Assembly: GCA_949128115.1 (NCBI GenBank)
Contig: OX421968.1
Coordinates: forward strand, 31,400,877-31,464,876
DNA: 64,000 nucleotides
Reading direction: 5' to 3'
Source of the DNA: Anaspis maculata
Lineage: Eukaryota > Arthropoda > Insecta > Coleoptera > Scraptiidae
Under the pieces are notes generated by a model. The model saw only the letters and a list, made by a program, of their open reading frames with translations, was not told the origin of the DNA and made no database searches. The translations under genes were made by a program, and so were the position numbers. Positions 42,421 to 52,747 of this stretch are shown here, one piece after another (the stretch's first letter is position 1; each line of letters opens with the position of its first letter).

Positions 42421-43108
42421 TTTTTCTAAAAACATCAGTATTTGTAACATGAAAGGATAGCGCTTTTGAACGGAATTTGTTGAAAATGCCAAAAATTGTT
42501 TTATATTTATATCCGTTAACTTGACCCAAATATTTGATAATGTCAAATTCTTTTTTGAAATTATCATTTGATAATGGTATTTTGAAAAGTCTATGGAAGA
42601 GTGAATTGAACGTTGAGTGTTTATGGCTTATTGGATGACATGAATGAATAGGGATGATTGTGTCAGTATGGGTAGGTTTACGATAGATGGCATATTCAAA
42701 AAGACTTTCTTTTCTGGTAATCAAAAGATCAAGAAAAGGTATAGAAGCATTGTCAGATTCAATTTCAAAAGTGAACTTGATATTGTCATGCAATGAGTTG
42801 AGATATTGTAAAAATGTGTCTAAAATGCTATCATCTCCATTGAACAATACCAGGCAATCATCAACGTATCTAAACCAAAAGAGGATATTATCTTTGAATG
42901 GATTGTTGTTGGTTATGTGATGGTTCTCTAAATTTGACATGAAAATTTCCGCTAGAAAAGGGGACAAATTTGAACCCATTGCTAAACCAGTCTTTTGTTT
43001 GTAAAAATGATTGTTAAATTTGAAGAAATTTTGTTCTAAGGCAAGTCCAAGAAGTGAGCAGATATCAAGAATATTATGTGTCAACAAGTCAGATTCGAAA
43101 AGATTATT
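42421..43108 (-). pseudogene. PLE minus copy: reverse transcriptase, 5'-truncated
   Basis: The minus-strand frame has GLAMGSNLSPFLAEIFMSNLE and the catalytic YVDDCLVLF, typical of Penelope RT, then IPFLDLLI and the linker toward the GIY-YIG domain. It starts abruptly at about 43108 with sequence equal to the middle of the plus copy (51197), so the first RT motifs are missing. It ends at the GTAAC duplication of the gypsy insertion. Confidence 0.9.
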
Positions 43109-43166
43109 ATTATTATTAATCTTCTTCTGGTATCAAGTTGTAGCATTTGGTGATGTTGTAGCTGAA
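43105..43166. other. PLE-PLE junction with captured LINE fragment
   Basis: Between the two PLE copies lies an (ATT)n stretch (to 43120) followed by 46 bases (43121-43166) that are an exact reverse complement of LINE ORF2 positions 36279-36324. Neither belongs to the PLE. This looks like a template-switch scar. Confidence 0.8.
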
Positions 43167-43827
43167 GTGGCTATCAACTCCTCTCCAAACATCAACAAGC
43201 AACTTTGCAGAGCTAAAATAATCACTCATCTACACGAATTCATTCAACCTCCACTTTCACATTTTAACAACCATTACACAAATTTATTCAACAGCAAAAA
43301 TGAGAATTTGAACATCACACACTTGTACTCTCTACGGAAGAAAATTTCGTCTAACAATTTGGTGATAACCAAAGCTGATAAGGGTAACTGCCTTGTGGTA
43401 ATGCACAAACATGACTATTTAGATAAGGTTGAAAATTTTCTAGACAATGATGATTTCCAAAAGTTATCAAAAAATCCAACAATTCCTTTTTCTAAAAAAG
43501 TTAGAAGTACAATTTCTAGGTTCTCAAATACCATTAAATTTTTCAACATGAATCCGTATAATCTCCTATTGATGAATCCTGCGACTCCAAGGTTATATGG
43601 TCTCCCTAAAATACATAAACCTAATTTCCCTATCAGACCTGTGGTTTCTTTCACAAACTCTCCAACATACAAATTATCTTCTTGGTTGAATTCCATCTTG
43701 AGAAATAATTGTCACTTGAATAACCCTTGTTCTTTAAGAAACACGTTTGATTTAACTGAAAAACTTGCAGATTACATTGTTCCACCTAATAGTAGATTAA
43801 TTTCCTTTGATGTTGTTAATCTATTTC
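43167..43827 (+). pseudogene. PLE plus copy: N-terminal and first RT motifs
   Basis: The plus-strand frame has NLVITKADKGNCLVVM, PRLYGLPKIHKP, PIRPVVSFTNSP and the first catalytic strand LISFDVVNLFPS, diagnostic of Penelope RT. It is interrupted by the BEL insertion exactly after the LFP-S codons; the rest continues in the same frame at 51163. The amino-terminal domain before TKADKGN is only about 70 codons, so the 5' end is probably truncated. Confidence 0.9.
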
Positions 43828-43832
43828 CTAGT
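43828..43832. repeat. 5-bp BEL target duplication, left copy
   Basis: CTAGT, repeated at 51158-51162. Confidence 0.9.
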
Positions 43833-44693
43833 TGTTAGCGCGGTACACATAAAGACGGCAGCCTTCCGATGAAGGCTGCATTAAAACAATAACTCTTGGA
43901 TTAGGAAAGCAGCAAGCGACAGTCAGAAATAAAATTCACAACAACAATCAAAAACTTTAATGCAAAACAAAGAAAAAAACACAAACAGACAGAATTACAA
44001 AACAATAAAAAAAAAAAACAATGTGAATTAAATGAAATGGAAAATCCGAGTGGTTCTGATCGGGGGCAGATTGGCGTCGGGATCTTATTCGGTGGCGGCG
44101 TCGTCCTGGCGGAGTCCGAAGGCGGCGTCGTGGTGGATGGCCGTTCTGGTGGTGGATTTCCTGGTGAAATGCACGAGTGCCCGTGTTCGTCACCAAAATG
44201 GCGGACGAACGACTCGATCCCGTCCGAAACTGGAGCTTTGTGTGCGGCTGGCTGATCCAAGCCGCTCCCCGGTGAAAGCGGTGAAAACTGCCGCTTTCTG
44301 GACTTGGAGATGCTGCAGAGCTCCTCCAGGAGTCACTATCGGACGCGATGGGCCTTGGATGGGCTTCTGGTCGAGTACGAATGTACGCCGATGGCACGAC
44401 AAGATGGCCGCGAGAACGATGACCAAAAAAAAGACGGCGTGGCTTCCCGCTCGACGTACGGAGATCAACGCCGCTTCGAACGAAGCGGTAAAGGCACGAG
44501 CGGAAAGAAAGCCGAAGAATGCCGAAGACGGCCGAAGAAAGTGCTGGAGCTCGTTTACGCTTGCGCCTGACAGCCAAGTGCCAGGCACACCGAACAGGGG
44601 GTGAGGGGTGAGGACTTGGACGACACAGGGATATGTTGGGTTGCATACCCTCAGTGCACACGAATGCAGTGTTCAATGAACGGGGCCGAGACA
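43833..44693 (-). repeat. BEL 3' LTR (861 bp)
   Basis: Near-identical to 50298-51157. It contains GC-rich DNA open on both strands for up to 277 codons; the same ORFs recur in the other LTR. Confidence 0.93.
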
Positions 44694-44812
44694 TACTCCC
44701 CACCAAAATACCACTCGGGGTATTTTCAAAGTTCAAAAATTAATGAAATCAAACATGATACAAAAAGAAAGAGCATAGTGAGAACAATGACGGAAGTGAA
44801 AACACAGAATGC

Positions 44813-47800
44813 TCACTGTCCTGAAGGGAGGGGACAAAGTTTGACCATTGGGCGTCGCAGAACGTCGCGTTGAGTACGGACATCTGCGACACGACAAATG
44901 CCATCTTTGCCGGGGAAGAGTTTTGAAATTCTGCCTAACCTCCACTTCAGAGGGGGAGCGTTTTCGTCCTTGATGAGGACTAAAGACCCCACATCTGCGG
45001 ATTCAAGGTGACGTGACTTGTGCCACTTGCCGCGTTGGTACAGCGTGTGTAGATATTCGTCGCGCCAACGCGCCCAGAAACGCTGTTGCATGGATTGGAC
45101 CAACTGCCATCGCGACAACCTGCTGATCTTGAGGTGGGACAAATCTGGGTCAGGTGGGGCCGTTAACGGCTCGAGCGTCAAAAAATGACCAGGCGTCAAT
45201 GGGCACAGATCATTTGGATCCGAGCCCAGCTCCGAAAGTGGCCGTGAGTTGAGCAACGCTTCAACTTGGGTGACCAACGTGGTCAGCTCTTCAAAGGTGA
45301 GTATTTGATCACCTATCACGCGAGATAGATGAGTTTTGACAGCTTTTATGCCGCTTTCCCACAGCCCGCCAAAGTGGGGACTGGAGGGAGGAATGAAGCG
45401 CCAAGTGATGGCTTCGGATTCCGCGGCGAGTTGCATTGACATCGTCAATTGCCTATGAGCTCCGACAAAGTTTGTGCCATTGTCGCTATAGATGGTAGAG
45501 CAACGACCGCGCCGGGCAATGAATCTGCGCAAGGCAGCGAGGAAAGCATCTGTTGAGAGATCGGAGGCAACCTCGACGTGCAATGCCTTGGTGGCGAAGC
45601 ACACGAAAAGACAGATGTACGCCTTCGTAGTTCTGACACCGCGAGCGCGTGACATGAGGATTGAAAAAGGGCCACCATAGTCGAGCCCGACGCAGCTAAA
45701 AGGTTTTAGCTGAGAAATTCGCGCCGAGGGGAGGTCGCCCATGGTGGGAGAAAAAGTTTGCGGCTTAGTCCGGAAGCACCGGTAACACGATGCAAGATAG
45801 TGCCGTACCGCGCGTCGCGTGGACAATATCCAAAAATTTTGCTGCAGGAGATAGCAGGTATTGTTGAGTCCCGGGTGGCAATGTCGGGAATGAACTTGTC
45901 GAATGACGAGTCCTGTCAAGACGTGACGAGATGGAAGAAGAGCAGGGTGTCTGGTTGCAAATGGCAACTCATGACAATGCTTCAAACGTCCGCCGACGCG
46001 GAGAACATCGTCACGATCGAGAAAGGGTGAAAGTTTTCGAAAGGGTCTTGAACAGGGTTTGCCGTTGCGTAACGACGCGATTTCGACGGCAAATACCTTC
46101 TGCTGTACATGTTTGACAATGTACAACAAGGCAAAATGGAGTTCTGTATCCGAGAGAGGTCCTGTGAACTTCTCATCGGACTTGCATTTGCAGAACCGAT
46201 AGAAATAGGCGACAGCGCCCTGAATCTTCCGTAAGGAGGATATGCGCAAAAAGAGGTCGTCGATGTCAATCGGCGGCGGCTGCGGCACGCGCACGACCAA
46301 AGCGAGCTTTCGCTCTTCAGACGCAATGTCTGGGGAGGACACGGAGAATTTGTCATCCGGCCATGTGTCATCCGCTGATGACAGAAAAGGTGGGCCAGAC
46401 CACCAGAGGGAGCACGAAAGCATGTCTTCGGGAAACAATCCGCGCGAAGCTGGGTCGGCGGGATTGTCCGATGTTGAGACATGTCTCCAACACTGAGGCG
46501 GGACACGCTGTTGAATATGCTCAACACGGTGAGCAACAAATGTTTTCCAGCGGTGCGAAGAGGAACGCAGCCAGCTGAGAACAACCGTAGAATCGGTCCA
46601 CGCAAATATGGCATCGAACTGTACGGTTCCTGCGAGCGCTGCAACGGTGAAGGCAACGAGATTGGAAAGTAGGACCGCTGCACACAATTCGAGACGGGGT
46701 ACGGTCAGCAATTTGACTGGAGCCACCTTTGATTTGGCGGTTAGGAGACGAATGGTGGGAACACCATTTCGAAGGTAACGAACGTACAACACGCTCGCGT
46801 ACCCAGATTCAGATGCGTCGCAAAAGGCGTGCAACTGGCACCTGTCTGCAGGCGACGGAAAAGTATGCCGTGGAATTTGCAACCGCGAAAGTTGCGATAG
46901 CTCGGATTGAAAACGCAACCACTGCTGACATACGATGTCTGGAGGGGTGTCGTCCCAATCAAGGCCAAGTTTCCATAACCGTTGGATTAAATGTTTGGCG
47001 AAAAATGCAACAGGGCACAGAAAGTCGAGCGGATCGTAAATCCGAGCCACCTCCAACAAGATGGACCGTTTTGTGCACGGTAGTTCATTTGGATGAACCG
47101 TGAATGAAAAGGTGTCTGTTGCCGCTTGCCACTGGAGGCCAAGAATTTTTACAGTATTGTCAGCAACGTCACTGAAAGTGGACGGCTGAGTTCGAACGTG
47201 ATCAAGTGGTATGTCTTGCAGCACATCAGGGTGATTGCTTGCCCACTTGCGCAATTCAAAGCAATCCGATTGGAGCAGGTTGATTAGCTGCGTTTGTAAT
47301 TCCCGTGCTGATTCCACGGAGTTCGCACCGCAAAGTAGATCGTCTACATACAAATTACGGCGAATTGCCTGCGAAGCCAATGGAAACTTCGAGGCGCTTT
47401 GTTCTGCCAAGTGAAGCAACGTGCGAACCGCTAGAAACGGTGCCGAAGAAACACCATATGTAATGGTGTTCAATTGGTACGTTTCAATGGGTCGATCAGG
47501 GGAGAAACGAAAGCGAATGAGTTGATACTTGCGATGTTCGGGCGAGATAAGTATCTGCCGATACATCTGACGGATGTCACAAGTAAAAACGATCGGCTCA
47601 CACCGAAACTGCAGTAGCAAAGCTGCTATGTCCTGTTGTAACTTAGGACCGACGAGAAGCGTCTCGTTGAGAGATAAATGATTCGGCGCTTGCGCCGAAG
47701 CATCAAAAACGACGCGAATTTTCGGCTTGTCGTCTTCGATCTTGACGATCGGATGATGAGGGATGTAATACGCCTCAGAATCTGGAGGTTCTGCGTCCAG

Positions 47801-50047
47801 CAAGGTCATGTGACCTAGGTCGAGGTAGTCGCGCATGAATGCTATGTACAGATCACGGAGTGTGTCCTGACGGACCAGGCGACGTTCGATAGCTAACCAA
47901 CGGCGGTCAGCCATAGACCTGCAATGTTCAAAGGTGGGGGACTCCCTTTTGAAGGGAAGCGAAACCCCAAAACGACCTGACGGACAACGGTAGACAGAGT
48001 CCCGGAAACAAATTTCTGCACGTTCATCATCTGGGGACAAACGTGTTTTGGACGATGGTGACGAGATTTCCTCTACTTCCCAAAATTTGTGCAGAGACTC
48101 GTCGATTCCAGTTGGAGTGCAGACCAAAAAGGAATGCAGAGGTTTTGACGGGGTTTGAAAGGGACCGAGAAGAGCCCAGCCAAAAATGGTGTTTATGGCA
48201 ACAGGCTGTGACGGACCTGACGAGACGATTCCCTCTTTCACGACTGACGGATAAACGTCGGCGCCCAACAACACTTGAATGGGGCCTGGCTTGAACCATG
48301 TGGGATCCGCCAGATTCGATAAGTTCAAGTGGAATTGATCCGGGTTCAAAGCGGTGTCTGGCAGGTTACCACAAATCCTGCGCAGGACAATTAACTCCAA
48401 TTCAGGGATTGGGAGAGACTCATCATCAGCCTTGACCTGGCAAGTGACTGTGCCACACGTCGAATTGGCGGGGGTGAGACCCAAGCCAAAAACGGGCACA
48501 TTGTGATTTGATGGGGATAGACCCAATTTGCGCACGCAGGAGTCCAAAATAAACGATGCCTGACTGGCAGGGTCTATGAGCGCACGGAGGCTTTGGTAGC
48601 CTCCCCACCGGTCACGAACGTGAACGATTGCCGTGGCCAACAAAACATGAGCTGCCTTGAGGCTTGAGGCGAGATTCGTCACCGAATTCGCGACATTTTC
48701 TGGAAGACCAGGGGAAACGATTTGCGGTAATTCAACTGGATTCGATAAAGAACTGGGTGACTCATGACCTGCAGTTCTATGTGGCTTGGGGAAGTGCAGC
48801 AAGGTGTGATGCCTTGCGTGGCACTGCCGACACGAATACGACGATGGACATTTTGGAGCGCCGTGATTGGTGCTCAAGCAGTTGAGACAGAGCCTTTTCT
48901 GTTTGACCGCCAAATATCTGTCATTTGGGGACATTGACAGAAAAGTCTTGCACGCGGTGACTCTATGACTTCTCGCCCCACAATGAGAACATGCTGACTC
49001 ATGCGACGTCGCTGGGGCAGATGAAGTCTGAGACACCAACGTATGTGAGGCCCACGACTTGCGGCTGACCTCGGGCTTCACGGTAACGGTGTTTGCCCGT
49101 GTGGAGCGGGAGTTCGATTGCGTTTTAGAATTTAAGGCAGTTGCCTCGAAAGCCTTGCATTGGTCGAGCACGAAAGACTTGACGTCTTCGTATTTGGGGA
49201 AGGGGGTGCCAGCTGACTGCACCTCGAAACGTTTTCGCGTCGACTCATCGAGTTTCTGGAGCAGCATGCTCGACAGGGTGAAATCCCACAGGTCGATATG
49301 CGGATACTGCTCGAGCGCCACTAAATTTTCGTTGAACGTGTTCACAAGATGGCGAAGCGCTTGCGCGGAGTCAGATGTGACGGAGGAGGCGTTCATCATC
49401 GACTGCCAGTAAAAAGTGACTAGCACGCGGTCGTTCTGGTATCTCTCAACCAACGAGTCGAACGCAATTATGTAATTATCTCCCGTCAATGGCAGGTGTT
49501 TAACCATTGAGAGAGGTTCACCAGATAAAGACGAGATCAGATACTGAAACCGTTCAATATCTGAGAGAGACTGGTTTCTGTGTATTAACGCCGTGAATAG
49601 ATCATAGTATGGTGGCCATGATTTTAACTTTCCGTCGAACAACGGCAACGCGATTTTTGGCAATCGGACATTGCTCCGGCCTGTCTCGAACCAAGTTTGC
49701 GAGGCTTGGCGAGAGAGCGAGGAAGTCGGCTCTGAATTCGCAAACGAGGCTTTTACCGCAGCAAGTTTGCCATACAAGCTGTCTGCCCGGAGTGTACGTT
49801 CAAGAAATGTAGCCTTCTGCTCCTCGGAGGCACTGGGGAGAGGGGCAGTGTTGACCGTGCTCTTGAAACCGTTGTAAATTTCCGCCGCAATGTCAAACGT
49901 GGCTAAAAATGCCGGTTGGAGGCTTGGCTCGGTGGTAGCTGTGACGCCTTGTTCCAGAAAGGGCTCAAGGCGCGCAATAGCTATCGCGATGGACGATAAA
50001 GTTGCGTCCATTGTGTACGACACAATGGACGATAAAGTTGCGTCCAT
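44813..50047 (-). CDS. BEL/Pao gag-pol polyprotein
   Basis: About 1744 codons from the first ATG at 50047; the frame stays open to a TTG at 50182. Counted from 50182: a DUF1759-type gag near residues 173-320 (LPKIALPLFDG, YLISSLSGEP), zinc knuckles near 396-460 (CSHCGARSHRVTAC), a Pao-type protease near 534 (LIDPASQASFI), RT with catalytic YVDDLLCG near 944, a Pao RNase H region, the integrase zinc finger HSRHCHPGL near 1431, the integrase core (SDNGTNF near 1565, PHFGGLWESGIKAVK), and a DUF5641-type C-terminus. A 36-bp tandem duplication at the start gives two copies of MDATLSSI, hence two candidate start codons (50047 and 50011). No stop or frameshift is seen, and catalytic motifs are conserved. 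Confidence 0.95.
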   Translation of the reverse strand: MDATLSSIVSYTMDATLSSIAIAIARLEPFLEQGVTATTEPSLQPAFLATFDIAAEIYNGFKSTVNTAPLPSASEEQKATFLERTLRADSLYGKLAAVKASFANSEPTSSLSRQASQTWFETGRSNVRLPKIALPLFDGKLKSWPPYYDLFTALIHRNQSLSDIERFQYLISSLSGEPLSMVKHLPLTGDNYIIAFDSLVERYQNDRVLVTFYWQSMMNASSVTSDSAQALRHLVNTFNENLVALEQYPHIDLWDFTLSSMLLQKLDESTRKRFEVQSAGTPFPKYEDVKSFVLDQCKAFEATALNSKTQSNSRSTRANTVTVKPEVSRKSWASHTLVSQTSSAPATSHESACSHCGARSHRVTACKTFLSMSPNDRYLAVKQKRLCLNCLSTNHGAPKCPSSYSCRQCHARHHTLLHFPKPHRTAGHESPSSLSNPVELPQIVSPGLPENVANSVTNLASSLKAAHVLLATAIVHVRDRWGGYQSLRALIDPASQASFILDSCVRKLGLSPSNHNVPVFGLGLTPANSTCGTVTCQVKADDESLPIPELELIVLRRICGNLPDTALNPDQFHLNLSNLADPTWFKPGPIQVLLGADVYPSVVKEGIVSSGPSQPVAINTIFGWALLGPFQTPSKPLHSFLVCTPTGIDESLHKFWEVEEISSPSSKTRLSPDDERAEICFRDSVYRCPSGRFGVSLPFKRESPTFEHCRSMADRRWLAIERRLVRQDTLRDLYIAFMRDYLDLGHMTLLDAEPPDSEAYYIPHHPIVKIEDDKPKIRVVFDASAQAPNHLSLNETLLVGPKLQQDIAALLLQFRCEPIVFTCDIRQMYRQILISPEHRKYQLIRFRFSPDRPIETYQLNTITYGVSSAPFLAVRTLLHLAEQSASKFPLASQAIRRNLYVDDLLCGANSVESARELQTQLINLLQSDCFELRKWASNHPDVLQDIPLDHVRTQPSTFSDVADNTVKILGLQWQAATDTFSFTVHPNELPCTKRSILLEVARIYDPLDFLCPVAFFAKHLIQRLWKLGLDWDDTPPDIVCQQWLRFQSELSQLSRLQIPRHTFPSPADRCQLHAFCDASESGYASVLYVRYLRNGVPTIRLLTAKSKVAPVKLLTVPRLELCAAVLLSNLVAFTVAALAGTVQFDAIFAWTDSTVVLSWLRSSSHRWKTFVAHRVEHIQQRVPPQCWRHVSTSDNPADPASRGLFPEDMLSCSLWWSGPPFLSSADDTWPDDKFSVSSPDIASEERKLALVVRVPQPPPIDIDDLFLRISSLRKIQGAVAYFYRFCKCKSDEKFTGPLSDTELHFALLYIVKHVQQKVFAVEIASLRNGKPCSRPFRKLSPFLDRDDVLRVGGRLKHCHELPFATRHPALLPSRHVLTGLVIRQVHSRHCHPGLNNTCYLLQQNFWILSTRRAVRHYLASCYRCFRTKPQTFSPTMGDLPSARISQLKPFSCVGLDYGGPFSILMSRARGVRTTKAYICLFVCFATKALHVEVASDLSTDAFLAALRRFIARRGRCSTIYSDNGTNFVGAHRQLTMSMQLAAESEAITWRFIPPSSPHFGGLWESGIKAVKTHLSRVIGDQILTFEELTTLVTQVEALLNSRPLSELGSDPNDLCPLTPGHFLTLEPLTAPPDPDLSHLKISRLSRWQLVQSMQQRFWARWRDEYLHTLYQRGKWHKSRHLESADVGSLVLIKDENAPPLKWRLGRISKLFPGKDGICRVADVRTQRDVLRRPMVKLCPLPSGQ

Positions 50048-50297
50048 TGTGTACGACACAAAGAAAAATGAAAAACAACGCAACTGACCCTTAGGTTGGC
50101 GTACCTGAATGGCGAACCCAACCCAGGTGAAAAAGTGCGAATGAGACGGGCGAAAAACGAATTGATCAACACGCTGGACCAACGCACAAGTGTCACGTGG
50201 GTTTGACCCGTGACTTTAAAGTTTCAATAGTGAGGTGAATTAAATTCCTGACTGTACCATGCTTAGCCTGTATCCGGCTACGAAGGACCAATTTATA

Positions 50298-51157
50298 TGT
50301 TAGCGCGGTACACATAAAGACGGCAGCCTTCCGATGAAGGCTGCATTAAAACAATAACTCTTGGATTAGGAAAGCAGCAAGCGACAGTCAGAAATAAAAT
50401 TCACAACAACAATCAAAAACTTTAATGCAAAACAAAGAAAAAAACACAAACAGACAGAATTACAAAACAATAAAAAAAAAAACAATGTGAATTAAATGAA
50501 ATGGAAAATCCGAGTGGTTCTGATCGGGGGCAGATTGGCGTCGGGATCTTATTCGGTGGCGGCGTCGTCCTGGCGGAGTCCGAAGGCGGCGTCGTGGTGG
50601 ATGGCCGTTCTGGTGGTGGATTTCCTGGTGAAATGCACGAGTGCCCGTGTTCGTCACCAAAATGGCGGACGAACGACTCGATCCCGTCCGAAACTGGAGC
50701 TTTGTGTGCGGCTGGCTGATCCAAGCCGCTCCCCGGTGAAAGCGGTGAAAACTGCCGCTTTCTGGACTTGGAGATGCTGCAGAGCTCCTCCAGGAGTCAC
50801 TATCGGACGCGATGGGCCTTGGATGGGCTTCTGGTCGAGTACGAATGTACGCCGATGGCACGACAAGATGGCCGCGAGAACGATGACCAAAAAAAAGACG
50901 GCGTGGCTTCCCGCTCGACGTACGGAGATCAACGCCGCTTCGAACGAAGCGGTAAAGGCACGAGCGGAAAGAAAGCCGAAGAATGCCGAAGACGGCCGAA
51001 GAAAGTGCTGGAGCTCGTTTACGCTTGCGCCTGACAGCCAAGTGCCAGGCACACCGAACAGGGGGTGAGGGGTGAGGACTTGGACGACACAGGGATATGT
51101 TGGGTTGCATACCCTCAGTGCACACGAATGCAGTGTTCAATGAACGGGGCCGAGACA
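50298..51157 (-). repeat. BEL 5' LTR (860 bp)
   Basis: Right-hand LTR, 5' relative to the minus-strand element, bounded by CTAGT at 51158-51162. Confidence 0.93.
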
Positions 51158-51162
51158 CTAGT

Positions 51163-52735
51163 GTTCCTACTAACGAATGCATTTCCCTAGTCAGAAATAA
51201 TCTTTTCGAATCTGACTTGTTGACACATAATATTCTTGATATCTGCTCACTTCTTGGACTTGCCTTAGAACAAAATTTCTTCAAATTTAACAATCATTTT
51301 TACAAACAAAAGACTGGTTTAGCAATGGGTTCAAATTTGTCCCCTTTTCTAGCGGAAATTTTCATGTCAAATTTAGAGAACCATCACATAACCAACAACA
51401 ATCCATTCAAAGATAATATCCTCTTTTGGTTTAGATACGTTGATGATTGCCTGGTATTGTTCAATGGAGATGATAGCATTTTAGACACATTTTTACAATA
51501 TCTCAACTCATTGCATGACAATATCAAGTTCACTTTTGAAATTGAATCTGACAATGCTTCTATACCTTTTCTTGATCTTTTGATTACCAGAAAAGAAAGT
51601 CTTTTTGAATATGCCATCTATCGTAAACCTACCCATACTGACACAATCATCCCTATTCATTCATGTCATCCAATAAGCCATAAACACTCAACGTTCAATT
51701 CACTCTTCCATAGACTTTTCAAAATACCATTATCAAATGATAATTTCAAAAAAGAATTTGACATTATCAAATATTTGGGTCAAGTTAACGGATATAAATA
51801 TAAAACAATTTTTGGCATTTTCAACAAATTCCGTTCAAAAGCGCTATCCTTTCATGTTACAAATACTGATGTTTTTAGAAAAAGTTACCATAGCATATCT
51901 TATTTTGGCATCCCTTCTAAAATCGTTGGAAACATTTTTAAAACTTTTGGAATCAATATTTCTTTCAGAACAAATTCAAATTTAAACTCCTATCTAGTCA
52001 ATACAAAAGACATTCTCTCTCCTCAAGACAAATCCGGTGTTTACAAACTTAACTGTAACAATTGTAACTCTTTCTATATCGGACAATCAGGCAGAAAATT
52101 TATTGAGCGTCTTAAAGAACACATGAGATATATCAGGCAAGGTCGAGTTACCCTTTCAATTGACACACCTTCATCTTTCGCCAATCATATCATCTCAGAG
52201 AATCATGACTTCATTTTAGAAACTAATTTTGAAATTTTACATGTTTGTAAGAAAGGAAGGCTTTTAGATAGTTTAGAGGTTCTTGAAATTTGTAAAGCAA
52301 CCAGTAATTCTGCTCAAAATTGCCTAAATGATTGTATAGATTTCCCTTTTAAACACTTTTACAACGCCTTTGATTTGAATAACCTTTTTCCTCTCTAATC
52401 AACCATCCTTTCATTAATTTTTCACCCACCTTGTACCATTATTATTAACTCTATTATTTGATACATTTCCATCAAGTTCTTTTGTCCTTCCTTCCATGAC
52501 AACATCATAACTGTTTTATTGACATCTCAAGAATTTGAAACCTTTTACACAAACTTTATTTATACCATCCTTTTATACATTTTTGGTATGTTATCGTTCT
52601 CCTTTTATGTACTTGCTTTATGTATTTTATCTTTATAGCTTTACACTCTGACGAAGAAGGGCCAGAGACCTTCGAAACCGGTCAGAATAAAATAAAACAT
52701 TTTGAAGGAAGACTGCGTGCAGTTCAATCATTTTT
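51163..52735 (+). pseudogene. PLE plus copy: RT core, GIY-YIG endonuclease, 3' UTR
   Basis: Continues the frame broken at 43827. It has GLAMGSNLSPFLAEIF, the catalytic YVDDCLVLF (about 51436), IPFLDLLI, then a linker with CNNCNSFYIGQSGRKF, the GIY-YIG signature, RLKEH and HIISENHDF, and stops at 52398. The 3' UTR contains a hammerhead-type motif and ends at the 12-bp duplication. Penelope RT primes reverse transcription at the endonuclease-made nick; the GIY-YIG domain is the nick-making enzyme. Apart from the BEL insertion and the probable 5' truncation the frame is clean. Confidence 0.93.
52635..52692 (+). ncRNA. hammerhead ribozyme motif in PLE 3' region (plus copy)
   Basis: CTGACGA at 52648-52654, stem II GAAGG (52656-52660) with CCTTC (52669-52673), GAAA at 52674-52677, the ACCGGT stem III, and C at 52683 as the predicted cleavage nucleotide. 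The flanks CTTTACACT and AGAATAAAA could pair as stem I with a 2x2 internal loop. Same motif as in the minus copy at 36789-36847. Confidence 0.72.
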
Positions 52736-52747
52736 AACATATTTGTT
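52736..52747. repeat. 12-bp target duplication of the PLE dimer, right copy
   Basis: AACATATTTGTT, followed by GCGCAGTTTA, the host-repeat sequence found contiguous (in complement) near 27490. Confidence 0.8.

Larger units (their letters stand above)
43833..51157 (-). mobile_element. BEL/Pao LTR retrotransposon, apparently intact
   Basis: 7.3 kb with LTRs of 861 bp (43833-44693) and 860 bp (50298-51157) that differ, as far as I can see, by one A in a homopolymer. The minus-strand LTR starts TGTCTCGG and ends CGCTAACA. It is flanked by CTAGT on both sides. After the 5' LTR the minus strand reads TTGGTCCTTCGTAGCCGG, a BEL-type primer-site leader. A GTGGGGAGTA purine run precedes the 3' LTR. 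It interrupts the plus PLE copy. Confidence 0.95.
36701..52735. mobile_element. head-to-head Penelope-like dimer inserted as one unit
   Basis: Two PLE copies in opposite orientation meet at 43105-43166, and their 3' ends face outward at 36701 and 52735, where the unit is flanked by a 12-bp duplication. The copies are nearly identical where they overlap. The minus copy is 5'-truncated in the RT; the plus copy is longer. Each has been split by a later LTR retrotransposon, the gypsy element in the minus copy and BEL in the plus copy. Excluding those, the unit is about 3.9 kb. Confidence 0.8.

Noticed and set aside
43957..44736. Long ORFs (up to 277 codons) in the BEL LTRs, both strands
   Set aside because: They duplicate in both LTRs, overlap on both strands, and match no domain; noted only as an oddity.
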